From Branchinecta lynchi (taxonomy: Eukaryota; Arthropoda; Branchiopoda; Anostraca; Branchinectidae), in assembly GCA_023053575.1 (NCBI GenBank), contig JAKZAP010000019.1, positions 2,232,001 to 2,296,000 of the forward strand: a stretch of DNA of 64,000 bases, read 5' to 3'. The position numbers were made by a program, and so were the translations under genes. A model generated the notes under the pieces. The model was not told the origin of the DNA, ran no database searches, and was given only the letters and a program-made list of their open reading frames with translations. Below are positions 42,323 to 53,125 of this stretch, in pieces; within the stretch, counting starts at the first letter, position 1, and each line of letters opens with the position of its first letter.

Positions 42323-42475
42323 GCAAACTTTGGGTTGTGTAATTGGCAAGACTCTGCACGGCCTAGACAGCGCTAAAAATTCGTAAATACAAAACGAAAC
42401 AATGGAGAAACGCTTTTAGAAGCTTATAATTTCATAAGGGAGCTAGGTATATTATAAAAGGCAAAATAAGCAAGA

Positions 42476-42491
42476 GGGGTCCTTTAACTAC
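42476..42491 (+). mobile_element. R3 right-end remnant
   Basis: AGGGGTCCTTTAA only. Confidence 0.35.
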
Positions 42492-42513
42492 TTTCTACTA
42501 CTGAAATATCACA

Positions 42514-42995
42514 ACTTTCAATCAATCAATCAATTTTATTTAGAACCCTAATAGCACTAGGCTGACATGGGCCGGAAAAATAAACACTCACTACAATACA
42601 AGTAAGACGCAAACTAACAAACAATAAATAAGAAATGAACATAGATCATGAACAGTTAAAATGTTTAGTAAAATACGGAACGAATGAATTTAGGTATCTT
42701 TCGGAAGATTTCGTAGGTGGGGGAACAATCTTGGGTTTTGGGTCGTCCTTGCTTCGCGTATTCGGTCCATGAGAGGGTGTAACGAAGTCCGGAAGGAGGG
42801 TCCTGTGGTGTTGAGAATTCAAAATTTGGTGGCCAAAACGCATGAGAAGATTATGTCTTCATTCAGACAGTTTTTCGATATCGAGGATTTGAAGGCTTTC
42901 GTTATAGGATTTGTAATTGTGACCAAGTATTATTCTGCAGGCTCTCTTCCGCAGTCGTTCGATTTCGGCTTGACTCCTATAAAACTGTGATTTCA
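42514..42995 (-). mobile_element. LINE RT C-terminal fragment with (ATTG)n tail
   Basis: The minus strand reads RLRKRACRIILGHNYKSYNE, ESLQILDIEKLSERRHNLL, then LNSQHHRTLLPDFV and RYLNSFVPYFTKHFN to the stop near 42648. The 3' UTR ends in ATTG repeats at 42515-42535. The C-terminal frame is intact; upstream it is frameshifted. Typical LINE C terminus (Q+RA.RII, L..L....R). Confidence 0.75.
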
Positions 42996-43579
42996 ACTTG
43001 ACTCCTATAAAACTGTGCTGTTTTTGTTAGTCCATCTTGCCTCATTTTTGCACGAATCTGATTTATTGAACTTCGGGAAAATCGGAGACAGGTCGTCGAT
43101 CATCGCTTCTATGAAAACTGTTTCAAACTCAAGAAAACGTGTTATTAATCCCCAGCAGAGAAATTGGTAGTCCAGCCGGAGCCCGGCAAATTTCACGAGG
43201 AAAAGATTTAAGCACGGTTCCCGGAACTCAGGAAAAACAAAAACAGGATTCGGAAGATCTGTTCCGCTCCCCAGCTACATATCTTGTTAGAAAAAAAAAT
43301 GGATATCAAATTGATGCACAATTATGCTATTCCGCCTATAATAATCTAGTCCGCTTCAGTGAAGAAGATTGAAGTGAAGAAAATTGAAGTTAACAATAAT
43401 ACTCTCAGTTTCCACAATAGCTTATTAAAGTTTAACATTAAAATAAAATCGATGGGAAAACGGAGAATAACCTATCCAAGCCGAAGGCCAGGTATAGGCT
43501 ATAAAAAAACCTACCCGATACCCCCTTACCCCCTTTTTTCCCGTTTCTTTATTCTGTTCCTGTGCCGCTTATTTCAGCT
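42996..43579. other. Unassigned stretch
   Basis: No gene recognised. The direct repeat TTGACTCCTATAAAACTG at 42968 and 42998 is a small local duplication. Confidence 0.3.
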
Positions 43580-44220
43580 TATTGCCGGAAGTGGCAATGG
43601 TCTAACCTGTGCGGTTTTTGCGGCCGGATTGTTGGCCGGATTGTTGAATGTGACAAGCTCCTGGAATGGAAAGCTCCTTAGAACTTTTGCGTGGGGCCAA
43701 AAATATGGTTTTTGCTTGTCCTTGAGCAAGAGCCGACGATGTGTGAAGTGAAGTGGAGGTGTGTAGTGTGTCAGAGAGGACTCTCTGAAGTTGTGCAACC
43801 AAGCTTTTGTTTCATCAAACCATGTTTCTGCTTTCGAGGTGAAATCTCCGTCTTAGCAGACAAGCAGGCAGAAACCGGTTTGAAATTTAATATGAATATA
43901 AGTGCTAAATATGTGAAATATGTAAATATGTAAACAACCATGTTTCTGCTTTCGAGGTGAAATCTCCGTCTTAGCAGACAAGCAGGCAGAAACCGGTTTG
44001 AAATTTAATATGAACATAAGTGCTAAATATGTGCGGCAGTTGTCCGGCCCTACAGCCAATATATCTTCTTTGAGTGATAAATAGAAAAATTAAGGAAACA
44101 AAACAGCGGTTTTCCTACGGATCCGAAAGTGCTGCTTTCTTTTCTTTCTACCCATTTCTGTTCGTGATTTCAGCTGAGTTTATCATTCCATTTTCTATCG
44201 TTTCAGAAGGTCTCATTTTC
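43580..44220 (+). repeat. R8 dispersed repeat, copy with internal duplication
   Basis: It matches 56180-56655 on the opposite strand: GGTCTAACCTGTGCGG, GGTTTTTGCTTGTCC, TCAAACCATGTTTCTGCT, ATATCTTCTTTGAGTG and GGATCCGAAAGTGCTG. An internal tandem duplication (about 43823-43925 and 43938-44037) exists only here. Both copies share a reading frame that ends NISSLSDK followed by a stop, so R8 may derive from a gene end. Identity unknown. Confidence 0.65.
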
Positions 44221-44477
44221 TAATTATTGCAGTCCCAAAATACCTGAAACTTACGTCGGGACAGTCTGATGTTCCCACGCTAGGAAATTAAAATTTCATT
44301 TTGTTTTCGGACATGATTTCCAAATTTTCAAGTAAATGCACTTTCTGTGGTTCTTGCAGTAAAGAGAGTTTTCTTCAGTTTTACACACTTTATTGTGTGG
44401 CTGTGTAATCTCAGAATATTTTCCATCCCTCTGGTATTTTTCAACTGCATAGAGATGGGTGACCTGACTTTCATAAG

Positions 44478-44604
44478 TTACTTTCTAACCCCTAACGACA
44501 CAACATTGAGTTTCACAGTTGCCTTGTTTTACTGTTTTCGACAGTTGTTTGCGAGAAGCCCATTAGTCATAAAAAAAACGATTATGTAAATTTTGCCGTG
44601 TTTT
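44478..44604 (+). mobile_element. Diverged R3 interior fragment
   Basis: TTCTAACCCCTAACGAC, TTCGACAGTTGTTTGCGAG and ACGATTATGTAAATTT resemble the R3 interior but are strongly diverged. Confidence 0.4.
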
Positions 44605-44940
44605 CCTGAAGTCAGCATGCAACATACAAGGGGAACAAACTTGCTGGGAAGAACACTCACAAGTCCTAGGTACATCATTGACATAGCCGGACTAGATTCG
44701 GGCACTATGAGGGGAGTTGGGGGGGGGGGGGGGTCTGGTGCTCCAGTGAGTTCGGTACTTCCCAATGTACTTGGATGACGAAACTCAGCAGATCATGAGG
44801 GATGCGAATAGACCGACTTGAAAATAGTCGTTTGCTCGATCCGAACATCGTGGGGGAGTGGAGGGATGGGGAATCCAAAATCTAGTGGCATTTGTGGCTT
44901 TTCAAGGGGCGTAATGAGTAATTTGTTAAATCAGTGCCTA
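44605..44940 (+). mobile_element. R2 element fragment
   Basis: CTTGCTGGGAAGAACAC, CAAGTCCTAGGTACATC, a G-run near 44720 and TGACGAAACTCAGCAG are R2 modules. Neither end is present. Confidence 0.5.
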
Positions 44941-44942
44941 TA

Positions 44943-45079
44943 CACTGTAAACAAAAATCTTGCAGTATTTGCTACTGGGCTTAATCTTATCTTTATTGAG
45001 ATTAATCTTATCCCAATAGAGATAAGATTAATCCCAGTAGCGAATACTGCATCCTTATTCTGAGAAACTTTTTACAGTG
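44943..45079. mobile_element. R5 hairpin MITE
   Basis: CACTGTAAACAAAAATC to TTTTTACAGTG over 137 bp. The arms (TGCAGTATTTGCTACTGGG, TTAATCTTATC) are repeated inverted across almost the whole length, including the doubled AGATTAATCTTATC. The second copy at 51889-52616 is split by R6. Confidence 0.8.
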
Positions 45080-45605
45080 ATAGCTCTAAAGTAGTCAACT
45101 ACTTTAGACTATTGGAACATAGTCAGTAAAAAGGTTGAGTTGTACTTTGAGCCTAGCCTGCAGCTTCACAGTCTTTCCTTTGTATTTCCTTACCATCAGG
45201 AATGTTCCAAAGGGAGTTAGCTGTGCAAACTGCAAGCCATTCCAAATTCACAAAACAGAATTAACCTTGGTAGTATTCCAAGAAATTCAAATAGCTTCTG
45301 AAACGGATTATATTGGATTATCTTTTCAGTCAAAATTCCCTTTTTACTTCCTAGCGGGAAAAATGGAGGACTCCGGTTTCCGGAGCAGAAACTTTGGACC
45401 CTGTATCATTTTAAATACGATTTCTTACGTCTGAGTTACAGTGAATAAATCCCTGTTCTGATCTTCCTGCCTTCTTGTTACGTGACGGCGATTCGATCTG
45501 TGTCCGAAACATACCAGTGATCCCGAAGAATGAGAAGCCTTCTGTAGCAATACAGAGTGACGATGTGACTTTATCTCCTCGGATATTGAGGGCGGTCTGT
45601 GCATT
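45080..45605. other. Unassigned stretch
   Basis: The 99-codon plus-strand ORF from 45135 matches no family I know, and there is no splice context. No repeat recognised. Confidence 0.3.
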
Positions 45606-45981
45606 CTTAAAGGACCTGTCTTACCTATAATACTAACGCAACCTACTTCCATACTCACTCCATATATTGCTAAACCCGGAGACCCCAATTTCGTACGGTA
45701 CGTTCTAACCCCTCTAACAAAACCACGCTGATTTTCTCACTTGTCGTGTTTTACTACCTTCGATGTGTATCACGCTGTCGACGGTTGTCTGCGAGAAGTT
45801 TTTCCATCAGAAAAACCAGTCATGTAAATTGTTTCCCTGTTTTCGTATATGTCAATGGGTCTCGGAAAAGACACAGCCAACAACCGTAGGTTATTTGTTG
45901 AAAGCACAGCCTAGATTTAAAGTATTCAAATATTTCAAAATACTGTAAGTTGAATTGAAAATAGTGCGAGGGGTCCTTTAA
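45606..45981 (+). mobile_element. R3 piggyBac-like MITE, complete reference copy
   Basis: The element is 45610-45977 (368 bp), starting AGGACCTGTCTTACC and ending GAGGGGTCCT. TTAA flanks it at 45606-45609 and 45978-45981. TTAA duplications are characteristic of piggyBac transposons. No transposase; nonautonomous. Confidence 0.8.
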
Positions 45982-46148
45982 AAGCTTAATTCCAGATTCT
46001 TATTATTTTTAACAGAGAGGTAGAAGTTTATTGTAAACAAATAAATTAAAAACTTCCATTTCGATAAGAATGCACTAAGACAGAACGAAATACTGAACAA
46101 AGTCAACTTCATCTGATCTAATCGAGACCACAAGCAATTCCTCAGAAA

Positions 46149-46896
46149 AACTAGACCAAATTCGATGGGATCCCAAAAGTTTAATATTTAATCCTGGCAA
46201 TCGGTCAATTTGGAATATCCGGTCTTTGCCAGACTCCTTGAAAATTTTTACTGTTAAATCTAGAAACAGAGTAAGGTCAACGGCTATTTGTCTGAGAAAA
46301 GCAAGTTCAGATTTGGATTCAGCATGAAGTTTACCCTTATACTTCGGCGAAATTTATCGAAACTGCCAAATTTCCATTTTCGGTTGGACTCCGGTCGAAC
46401 TACTTGTCCAACAAAAAACTAAAGCTAAAAAACGAATTCAGCGTATCTCCTTACCACAGTATCGAACCTGTAATCAACTTCAGATAAAACTTTTACTTTT
46501 AACAAATTTTCAGGCTTTGACCGGATTCCCGGAGAACTATTTGTCCGGTAGAAAATAATTTTATATACATAATCAGCATGCCTCCTTACCACTACACAGA
46601 ACATCCAACCAAATTCATTTAAAACTTTTAAAACAAATTTTCCGGTTTCAGCCGGATTCCCTGCGAACTATATGTCCAGGTAAACCCCGTCCAGGTTCTT
46701 ACCCCGAAATCGGACATCCAATCAACTTCAAATAAAACTTTACTTTTAACAAACTTTCCAGTTTTGGACGGATTCCAAGTTTCATCAAAATATCTCATTC
46801 CGTCCGAGAGTTATCGTGCTGACAGACGCATGGATAGACGGACAACTTTTACGAAGTCATACGTATCCCTCCACTTACGTTTTGGGATCCCAAAAA
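46149..46896 (-). mobile_element. R1 Helentron/HINE-like element
   Basis: On the minus strand it starts TTTTGGGATCCCAAAACG (46896) and ends GGGATCCCATCGAATTTGG, CTAGTTT at about 46149. It has about three array units. Confidence 0.6.
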
Positions 46897-46921
46897 CCAG
46901 AGGAACTGGGTGTAAAAGCGA

Positions 46922-47430
46922 ATCTAGTTCAAGTTCTTTTTATTGGAAAACTTATTTATACAAAACTAACATGATACTAACATATACAAAAAGCAAAATC
47001 TGTTTATTAAGCACAATCCCAAGGGCTCTATTGTCTAGTTGGTTGGGAAAAAACAATATTATTATTATTATTTATTTGAATCCTTCAGAACTGAAGAGTA
47101 ATGTATAAAAAGGAACAACAGCATGTCAGTCAAACTCACACACACTTACATACTAATAAACAGCTAACCGTTAAAGACAAATTAGCCTACTAAATATACA
47201 ATGAAGTACATGAAAATAAAAAACGAAGCTCAAAATAAACAAACTAAGCAGGGGACTTTTTTGTGAAAAAAGGAAAAAGGTTGTGATGAAGAAGAATGTT
47301 GTCAGCCTTTTTATGAAAGTTCTGAATTTTACCGTTTAAAGTTTCCAAGGGATTCTTCACTTTAAAATTCGAAGTTAGGAAATCTTTATAACAAAATCAA
47401 ATAATTCATCCAGGTGTTCTCGCGAATACC
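46922..47430 (-). mobile_element. R13 LINE 3' end split by another (AAT)n-tailed LINE
   Basis: 46922-47048 and 47396-47430 match 37129-37330 (AGGGCTCTATTG, AGGTGTTCTCGCGAATAC, ACCACGCAACAA). The intervening 47050-47395 starts with (ATT)n on the plus strand, as expected for a minus-oriented LINE tail. Confidence 0.55.
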
Positions 47431-47994
47431 CACCACGCAACAAGATACAAAAAAATGCTTTAGTTCTTTCCCTGATTCGACTACCATAGTTTCAGAAGGG
47501 TTTGTAGGAGTCGGATTTGCTACCTGAAGAGATTGCAACACCAGAAAGTGCACTGTATCAAAGTTTCTCCTACATCGGAATTTAGTAATACCAAGGTAAT
47601 ACGCCCTGCATAAAATCTAATGACGAATTGCGACTAGACGCGCTAGAGACACAACAACAATCACACGTTAGATCTTGGTATAAGTTATCTGAAGGGGGAA
47701 TCAGCGATTAGGCTTTCGGTTCATACCGAGTCTCGCATTAGCCCCGATGAAAAGTCAACCAGCAGTAAGTACTGAAGTCGGCAGCCACCGCCTTCGATTC
47801 ACTTTTCAAGTTAATTGAGATCGTCAGTCAGACATTTTTTCGCGATTCTCGGTTAACTGGGAGCGTTCGATTTATCAAAGTCGACCTGAAGGTTGACGAA
47901 AAGTTGACTTTCAACGACGGGGAGAAATTTTCAGTTGTCTCACGTTAACCAAGAAACGGCGGAAGTCTCAAATATTGTAAATCACAGAGAGATT

Positions 47995-48383
47995 GCAGCC
48001 TCTCTATTAGTAATTTTTTTAGTCTGAATTCAGATTACTATGAGTATGATACGAGGAATAATGATAGGCTTGTTAGTGATTCGCTTAAGAGTAGTTGAGC
48101 GTAATTTGTAATTAAAAATAGTGTGATTGTTTGGAATAATCTATCGGCAAGCATTAGGGAGTCTGACAATCATTTATTGTTTAAGAATAGATTAAAAAGA
48201 TATTTGTTGGGTAATTGATTTGGTTGTTTAATGAAGATTGGGGCAGGATTGGGGAGGGGAATGGGAACTGGGTAGGTTGTGGGTGACCTGTTGTCACATA
48301 TTGAGACGGGCTATTGGTTTAAGAATATGTTCAACATGTTGTTATAGAAATGTTGAAGAAATAAATTCCTTCCTTCCTTCCCA
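47995..48383 (+). mobile_element. LINE C-terminal fragment with (CTTC)n tail
   Basis: The frame reads VWNNLSASIRESDNH then LLFKNRLKRYLLGN and a stop near 48217, a standard LINE C terminus. The UTR with AATAAATTCCTTCCTTCC ends at 48383. Confidence 0.65.
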
Positions 48384-48474
48384 ACGAAAACGGATAGGAG
48401 TAGAAAAGAGTAATTTAACATTGTGAAGTATAGGACTTTCGGCTTTGAGACCAATTTATCCATTTTTACTGCTA

Positions 48475-48948
48475 TTGTAAGCCTGTAAATAGCTGGACAC
48501 GATTCCTTTCTTAATTGTATAAGCACATCGTTATAGAAATATGTGATTAAAAATGAGAGCTGAACGCTACGCAAACGGATACTGCTCTTTGCCAGTGGCT
48601 GAGTGTTCTTACCGATTTTGTGGTGAGGTAGAAGAGAGTTTATGCCATCTGTTGACAGATTGTCCGGGGATGAAGGAAATTAGAGATAGTTTTTTTGGTG
48701 GGGTGCCCATACTATTTCCTGGTATTATGAAGTCGACGAATCGTCAGATAATTCGGTCGGTATGTAAATATTTTAAGTGTACACTGGAAGTTTAGATCGG
48801 AGGTAATTTGGTGAATACTAGAAGGGTAAAAAGAAGTGATCTTATTGTATGTAATTTTGAAGGTCAATTTTGTTAGTTAAGTGCGATAATGAATACTGTT
48901 GTATGGCCCTTTGTTGGCTTTAATAAATTATTATTATTATTATTGGTT
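48475..48948 (+). mobile_element. LINE 3' fragment with Cys-His motif and (ATT)n tail
   Basis: The ORF at 48553-48795 contains CSYRFCGEVEESLCHLLTDC, a C-x4-C...H-x4-C arrangement typical of some LINE C termini. The 3' UTR has TGTATGGCCCTTTG and TTTAATAAATTATT. A related fragment on the minus strand is at 52795-53125 (CPVCGNGVDDLINVLCWCPE). Confidence 0.65.
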
Positions 48949-49469
48949 GTTTTTTTAATGACACGTCATAACCGACCAATAGGATTCGAGACTCCGTTTT
49001 TGTGTTGAAATCTTTGAAGCCTTCAAGCTCTTGCTTCCATGGAAACTCTTTTGCAAAAATAGAATTATACGATTAAGGAATAGCCCAATTAAGATTGCCA
49101 GCAAGTCCCTGGCTCAGTGTGATGATCAAACGCCGATAATTTAATTTAAAAGTTGAAAGTCTTACCCAATGTTAAATTTGTGTGCTATGATCTCGTGATT
49201 TTGGTCTAGCAATATCTGTTTTCATGTTTTTCATCGGGTAGGGTGCAATCTATCTATGGAATATAAAAAGAGTATGTCTTCAGATTTGTTGTCAGAAAGC
49301 GTTCGATTGGCTATTCCCTGTGAACTTGCTCGGGCGATTTCTTACTAAATAAAACGACAGCAGAGAAAAAACTCAACTCTGGCCTGGGGTTGACTTCCGC
49401 TAGTTGAATCGAACGCGGCTAATTGACAAAAGTTTGACAGAACGGAGTTGGGTAGCCGGTAGACCACAC

Positions 49470-51105
49470 ATAAGCTGCGTTCTTTGCTCTCCGGGCTGTC
49501 TCTGGTGTTTAGTCACCAGTGTCCGGTTCTTCCCTTAAAACGCATTTTTTTGGTTCACCTGTGAGTTGATGAAAACTGGCTAACTCCTCGCTGAAGCCGG
49601 GCTCACGAGCAGGACTCACACCGGTGAGATAAAACCGGACACTGGTTAGTTCAACAAGAGCTACGAGCTCATATGGCACTTGTTACGAGTAGGCACGGCT
49701 CGGTTATGTCAATGATATATCTAGTGTTTGCTAGGTGTCTTCCCACCAAGTTTCATCTCGATCCCTCAACTCATAGCGTTTTCCAATATTTCCGGTTCTC
49801 CCCTCCAGCTCCCCCCAGAAGTCACCGGATCCGGTCCGGATTTTAAGTGGGTCGTCTGAGGCATGATGTCTTTCCAAATATCAAGTTTCATCGAGATCCG
49901 GTCACCCGTTCAAAAGTTATAAATACCTCAAGATTCCCGATTCCCCCTCCCTCCACTCCCCCGACAGTGCCCGAATCGGCTCGGTCATGTCAATGATGTA
50001 TGTAGTGCTTGCTAGGTGTCTCACCACCAAGTTTCAGCTTGATCCCTCCACTCATAGCGTTTCCCAAGATTTCTGGTTGCCCCCTCCAGCTCCCACCAAA
50101 AGTCACCGGATCCGGTCCGGATTTTAAGTGGGTCGTCTGAGGCATGAGGCCTTTCCAAATATCAAGTTCCATCGAGATCCGATCACCCGTTCAAAGGTTA
50201 TAAATACCTCAAGATTCCGGATTGCACCTCCCTCCACTCCCCCCATAGTGCCCGAATTGGCTCGGTTATGTCAATGATGTATCTAGTGTTTGCTAGGTGT
50301 CTTCCCACCAAGTTTCATCTCGATCCCTCAACTCATAGCGTTTTCCAATATTTCCGGTTCTCCCCTCCAGCTCCCCCCAAAAGTCACCGGATCCGGTCCG
50401 GATTTTAAGTGGGTCGTCTGAGGCATGAGGTCTTTCCAAATATCAAGTTTCATCGAGATCCGGTCACCCGTTCAAAAGTTATAAATACCTCAAGATTCCC
50501 GATTCCCCCTCCCTCCATTTCCCCGACAGTGCCCGAATCGGCTCGGTCATGTCAATGATGTATCTAGTGTTTGCTAGGTGTCTCACCACCAAGTTTCAGC
50601 TTGATCCCTCCACTCATAGCGTTTCCCAAGATTTCCGGTTGCCCCCTCCAGCTCCCCCCAAAAGTCACCGGATCCGGTCCGGATTTTAAGTGGGTCGTCT
50701 GAGGCATGAGGTCGTTCCAAATATAAAGTTTCATCGAGATCCGATCACCCGTTCAAAAGTTAAAAATACCTCAAGATTCCGGATTCCCCCTCCCTCCACT
50801 CCCCCCACGATGCTCGGATCGGGGAAGTGACTAGTTCCAACTTAATCATTTGGGGTCCCTGATACGCCTGCCAAGTTTTATCGTCCTAGCTTATGTGAAA
50901 GTGCCCGAACTAGCAAAACCTGGACAGACCGACAGACCGACGGACGGACAGAAATTGCGATCGCTATATGGCACTTGGCCGAAGGGCAAGTGCCATAAAA
51001 ACGGGTTATAAGACCGGTGAGAAGTCACCAGTGTATGCAAAAACTTCTTATAAGAGAAACCGGAGACCACCAGTGAGAACTCCCGTGACAAAGAACGCAG
51101 CTATA
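49470..51105. mobile_element. R11 foldback element containing R2
   Basis: The element is 49473-51102. The ends are AGCTGCGTTCTTTG and CAAAGAACGCAGCT, with ATA at 49470-49472 and 51103-51105. The interior has GTCACCAGTG, CACCGGTGAG and AACCGG modules in both orientations. R2 occupies 49653-51001. Confidence 0.75.
49653..51001 (-). mobile_element. R2 Helentron/HINE-like element, complete, minus strand
   Basis: On the minus strand the 5' end is TTTTTATGGCACTTGCC with the pairing GGCCAAGTGCCA, then a GTCCGTCCGTCGGTC tract. At least three tandem modules follow (each with GGATCTCGATGAAAC and GGATCCGGTGAC). The 3' end is GTGCCATATGAGCTCG, TAGCTC and TTGTT at 49653. Module period about 290 bp, judged from recurring CATGTCAATGATGTAT at 49705, 49985, 50267 and 50548. 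Best reference copy for R2. Confidence 0.7.
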
Positions 51106-51409
51106 TAGGCAAAGGCACTTTAAATAGTTTTGAACATGGCTAGGCATAAGAGGAATGAAAGTAGACGAAACAGACCTTAGTAGACGTACACCAAGAAGTA
51201 ACTTGTCATTGTTTGCTGTTGCTTGCGCGTCTAGCGGCAAAAAATACAATCTGGAAGGAATTTTATGATGGGCGTATTGTGCATCAGCGCATTTAGAGAT
51301 TTTTTATTCCGAGTTCGTAGAGTTAAAATCCGATGGAGGCTTCAAACGCTAGAATGTAAAATATTGCAGATAAATGTTATCTAAATGCGGAGTTTTTTTC
51401 TAGTATGCA

Positions 51410-51791
51410 CACTGTCAGAAGTTTCATAACAAACAACACAAGGATGCGCGGTTTCAACAGACAGTGTGTAACAGACAAAACTTGAGATGTTATCCGTTGT
51501 GTTTGAAAACGTTATGCATGAAATGTTATGCGTAACAAGCATTGCCAGGAAGAGTCGAGAAACCGCCAAAAAAGCATCTGCTGAGTTGTCCGACATCATC
51601 GACAAACAAAAAAGTCAGCAGATGATTTTTTGGCTGTTTTTATTTGCTCTTACTATCAATGCTTTTCATGCACAAGGGTTCATGCGCAGTGTTTTCAAAC
51701 ACAACAGATAACATCCCAAGTGCTATCTGTTACGCATTGTCTGTAGAAACAGCGCATCGTTGTGCTGTCTCTTATGGGACTTGTGACAGTG
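51410..51791. mobile_element. R4 foldback MITE, complete
   Basis: The ends are CACTGTCAGAAGTTTCATAA and GGGACTTGTGACAGTG. Inner paired motifs are TGTGTTTGAAAAC/GTTTTCAAACACA and GCATCTGCTGA/TCAGCAGATG, so nearly the whole 382 bp folds on itself. ORFs in both directions are by-products of the palindrome. Confidence 0.75.
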
Positions 51792-51888
51792 TGTCAAATT
51801 TGGGCCACAAAATGAATAACAAAATCTTGCTGGTTGCAGAAACACATTTATGGGCAACAAAGGCCGACTGCCGAAACACTACTGTGTA

Positions 51889-52616
51889 AAAAAAAAAAAT
51901 CTTGCAGTATTTACTACTGGGATTAATCTTATCTCTAAAAAGATAATCTTATCTCTAATTGGGATTAATCTTATCTCAGAATAATCTGCGTATATAGTGT
52001 CGGGCTACCCGATGAAAAATTATCTCAAAATAGTACCATGAAGTAGTACGAAAAAGTTGCATGCAGTACTAACGATGCTACTACCTGCTTCTATTTCAAG
52101 GCTACCGTGTTACTGCATACTACTATATGCTAATATTAGCAAGACCGGATGCTACTATGGCAAGACAGGATGCTACTGGATACTACTACATAATATTGGA
52201 CCCGTCTGATGCACATTAAATTACAGTATTCTTTGCTATTACATAGTATTACATGCAACGTTTTCGTACTACTACCATACTACTACGCAGGCTACACATT
52301 TTTCATTGGGTAGATCCAGGGCTCTCAAAAACATATACGAATCGCCGTGACTCGCCTAACGTATCTATAAGTTTTATAAAGTTTATTTAGTGTTTCCTTT
52401 TTTTGGTGTGTAATTCATTTTTCTTTCTTTCTACTACTCCGCTCTTTCATTTGTTGTATAGCGGGCCAGCTTGGGCCATACTAAACAACTAACAATAAAT
52501 ATTAATAACTAACAACTTTGTTATTAACCGATTGAACTTGCGTAGAGACAAGATTGATCCCAGTAGCAAGTACTGCAGTTAACTTCAATCCTTACTCGGA
52601 GAAACTTTTACAGTGA
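51889..52616. mobile_element. R5 MITE split by R6 and a LINE tail
   Basis: The left arm (TGCAGTATTTACTACTGGG, TTAATCTTATCTC) is at 51889-51990. The right arm (GATCCCAGTAGCAAG, TTTTACAGTG) is at 52540-52616. The intervening block holds R6 and, at 52324-52535, a LINE-like tail with GGGCCATACTAAAC. Confidence 0.6.
52015..52323. mobile_element. R6 MITE, complete
   Basis: The ends are CTACCCGATGAAAAA and TTTTTCATTGGGTAG. The interior is made of TACTAC/GTAGTA iterations with TTGCATGCAGTAC near one end and TTACATGCAACG near the other. 309 bp. Confidence 0.75.
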
Positions 52617-52794
52617 ATTTTCGAGCCATAACCGAGCCACAAACACTTTGCTGAAAAACGCCTCCTGTTGTGGTTTGCTTTTTAAAACCAGCCGTATTTA
52701 TTATCTCTCAGTTAAAACGACTTTCCAGAGAAAATTGTATGGCGCTTTCCAGTAGCCTACAGCTTTTCAGTTTTTTTTTTTTTCAATATTCGTC

Positions 52795-53125
52795 CACGTA
52801 TACTATAATAATTGTATTCAAAGCCAAAGGCCATATACAAGAAAAGACATATAAAACAACAAAACAAAATAACTGTACATGGACGCCGTCCCTCTCTCGA
52901 AATTTCACCACACCATCAACAAATCTGCAAATTTTACATATAACGCTTGGCGTCGAGCTCTTTAAGATGTCAGGAAGTAACAAAACCTCACCTCCCAATA
53001 ATTCCCTTCTTAACCCAGAAAGCTCTGGACACCAGCACAGGACATTGATCAAATCATCAACTCCATTACCACATACAGGACAAGCACACCCGGATGGCTG
53101 GTCTTCGTCTTTTCTCTTCAAAAAA
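52795..53125 (-). mobile_element. LINE C-terminal fragment with CCHC-like motif
   Basis: The minus-strand ORF from 53121 contains CPVCGNGVDDLINVLCWCPE and ELSGLRRELLGG. The 3' end has TATATGGCCTTTGGC and an AATACAATTATTATAG tail. Same LINE group as 48475-48948. Confidence 0.65.

Larger units (their letters stand above)
47981..49255. mobile_element. R7 palindromic element, second copy, twice interrupted
   Basis: The left end GAGATTGCA (about 47983) is followed by a LINE fragment. The left arm resumes at 48384 (GAAAACGGATAGGAG to ATCCATTTTTACTGC near 48470). A second LINE fragment follows, then the loop and a full right arm 48960-49255 ending GGGTAGGGTGCAATCT. Confidence 0.65.
47866..49424. 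mobile_element. R10 TIR element containing R7 and two LINE fragments
   Basis: The proposed ends GCGTTCGATTTATCAAAG and the inverted form in AGTTGAATCGAACGC bracket the segment absent from the 29 kb R9 copy. Flank resemblance is modest, so the exact ends are uncertain. Confidence 0.45.
47600..51295 (+). repeat. R9 dispersed segment, interrupted copy
   Basis: Pieces 47613-47790, 49425-49472 and 51103-51295 are colinear with the continuous R9 at 29050-29505. The two gaps hold R10 and R11. GACGCGCTAGAGACAC, GACAGAACGGAGTTGGG and GGAATTTTATGATGGGCG mark the alignment. Confidence 0.65.
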
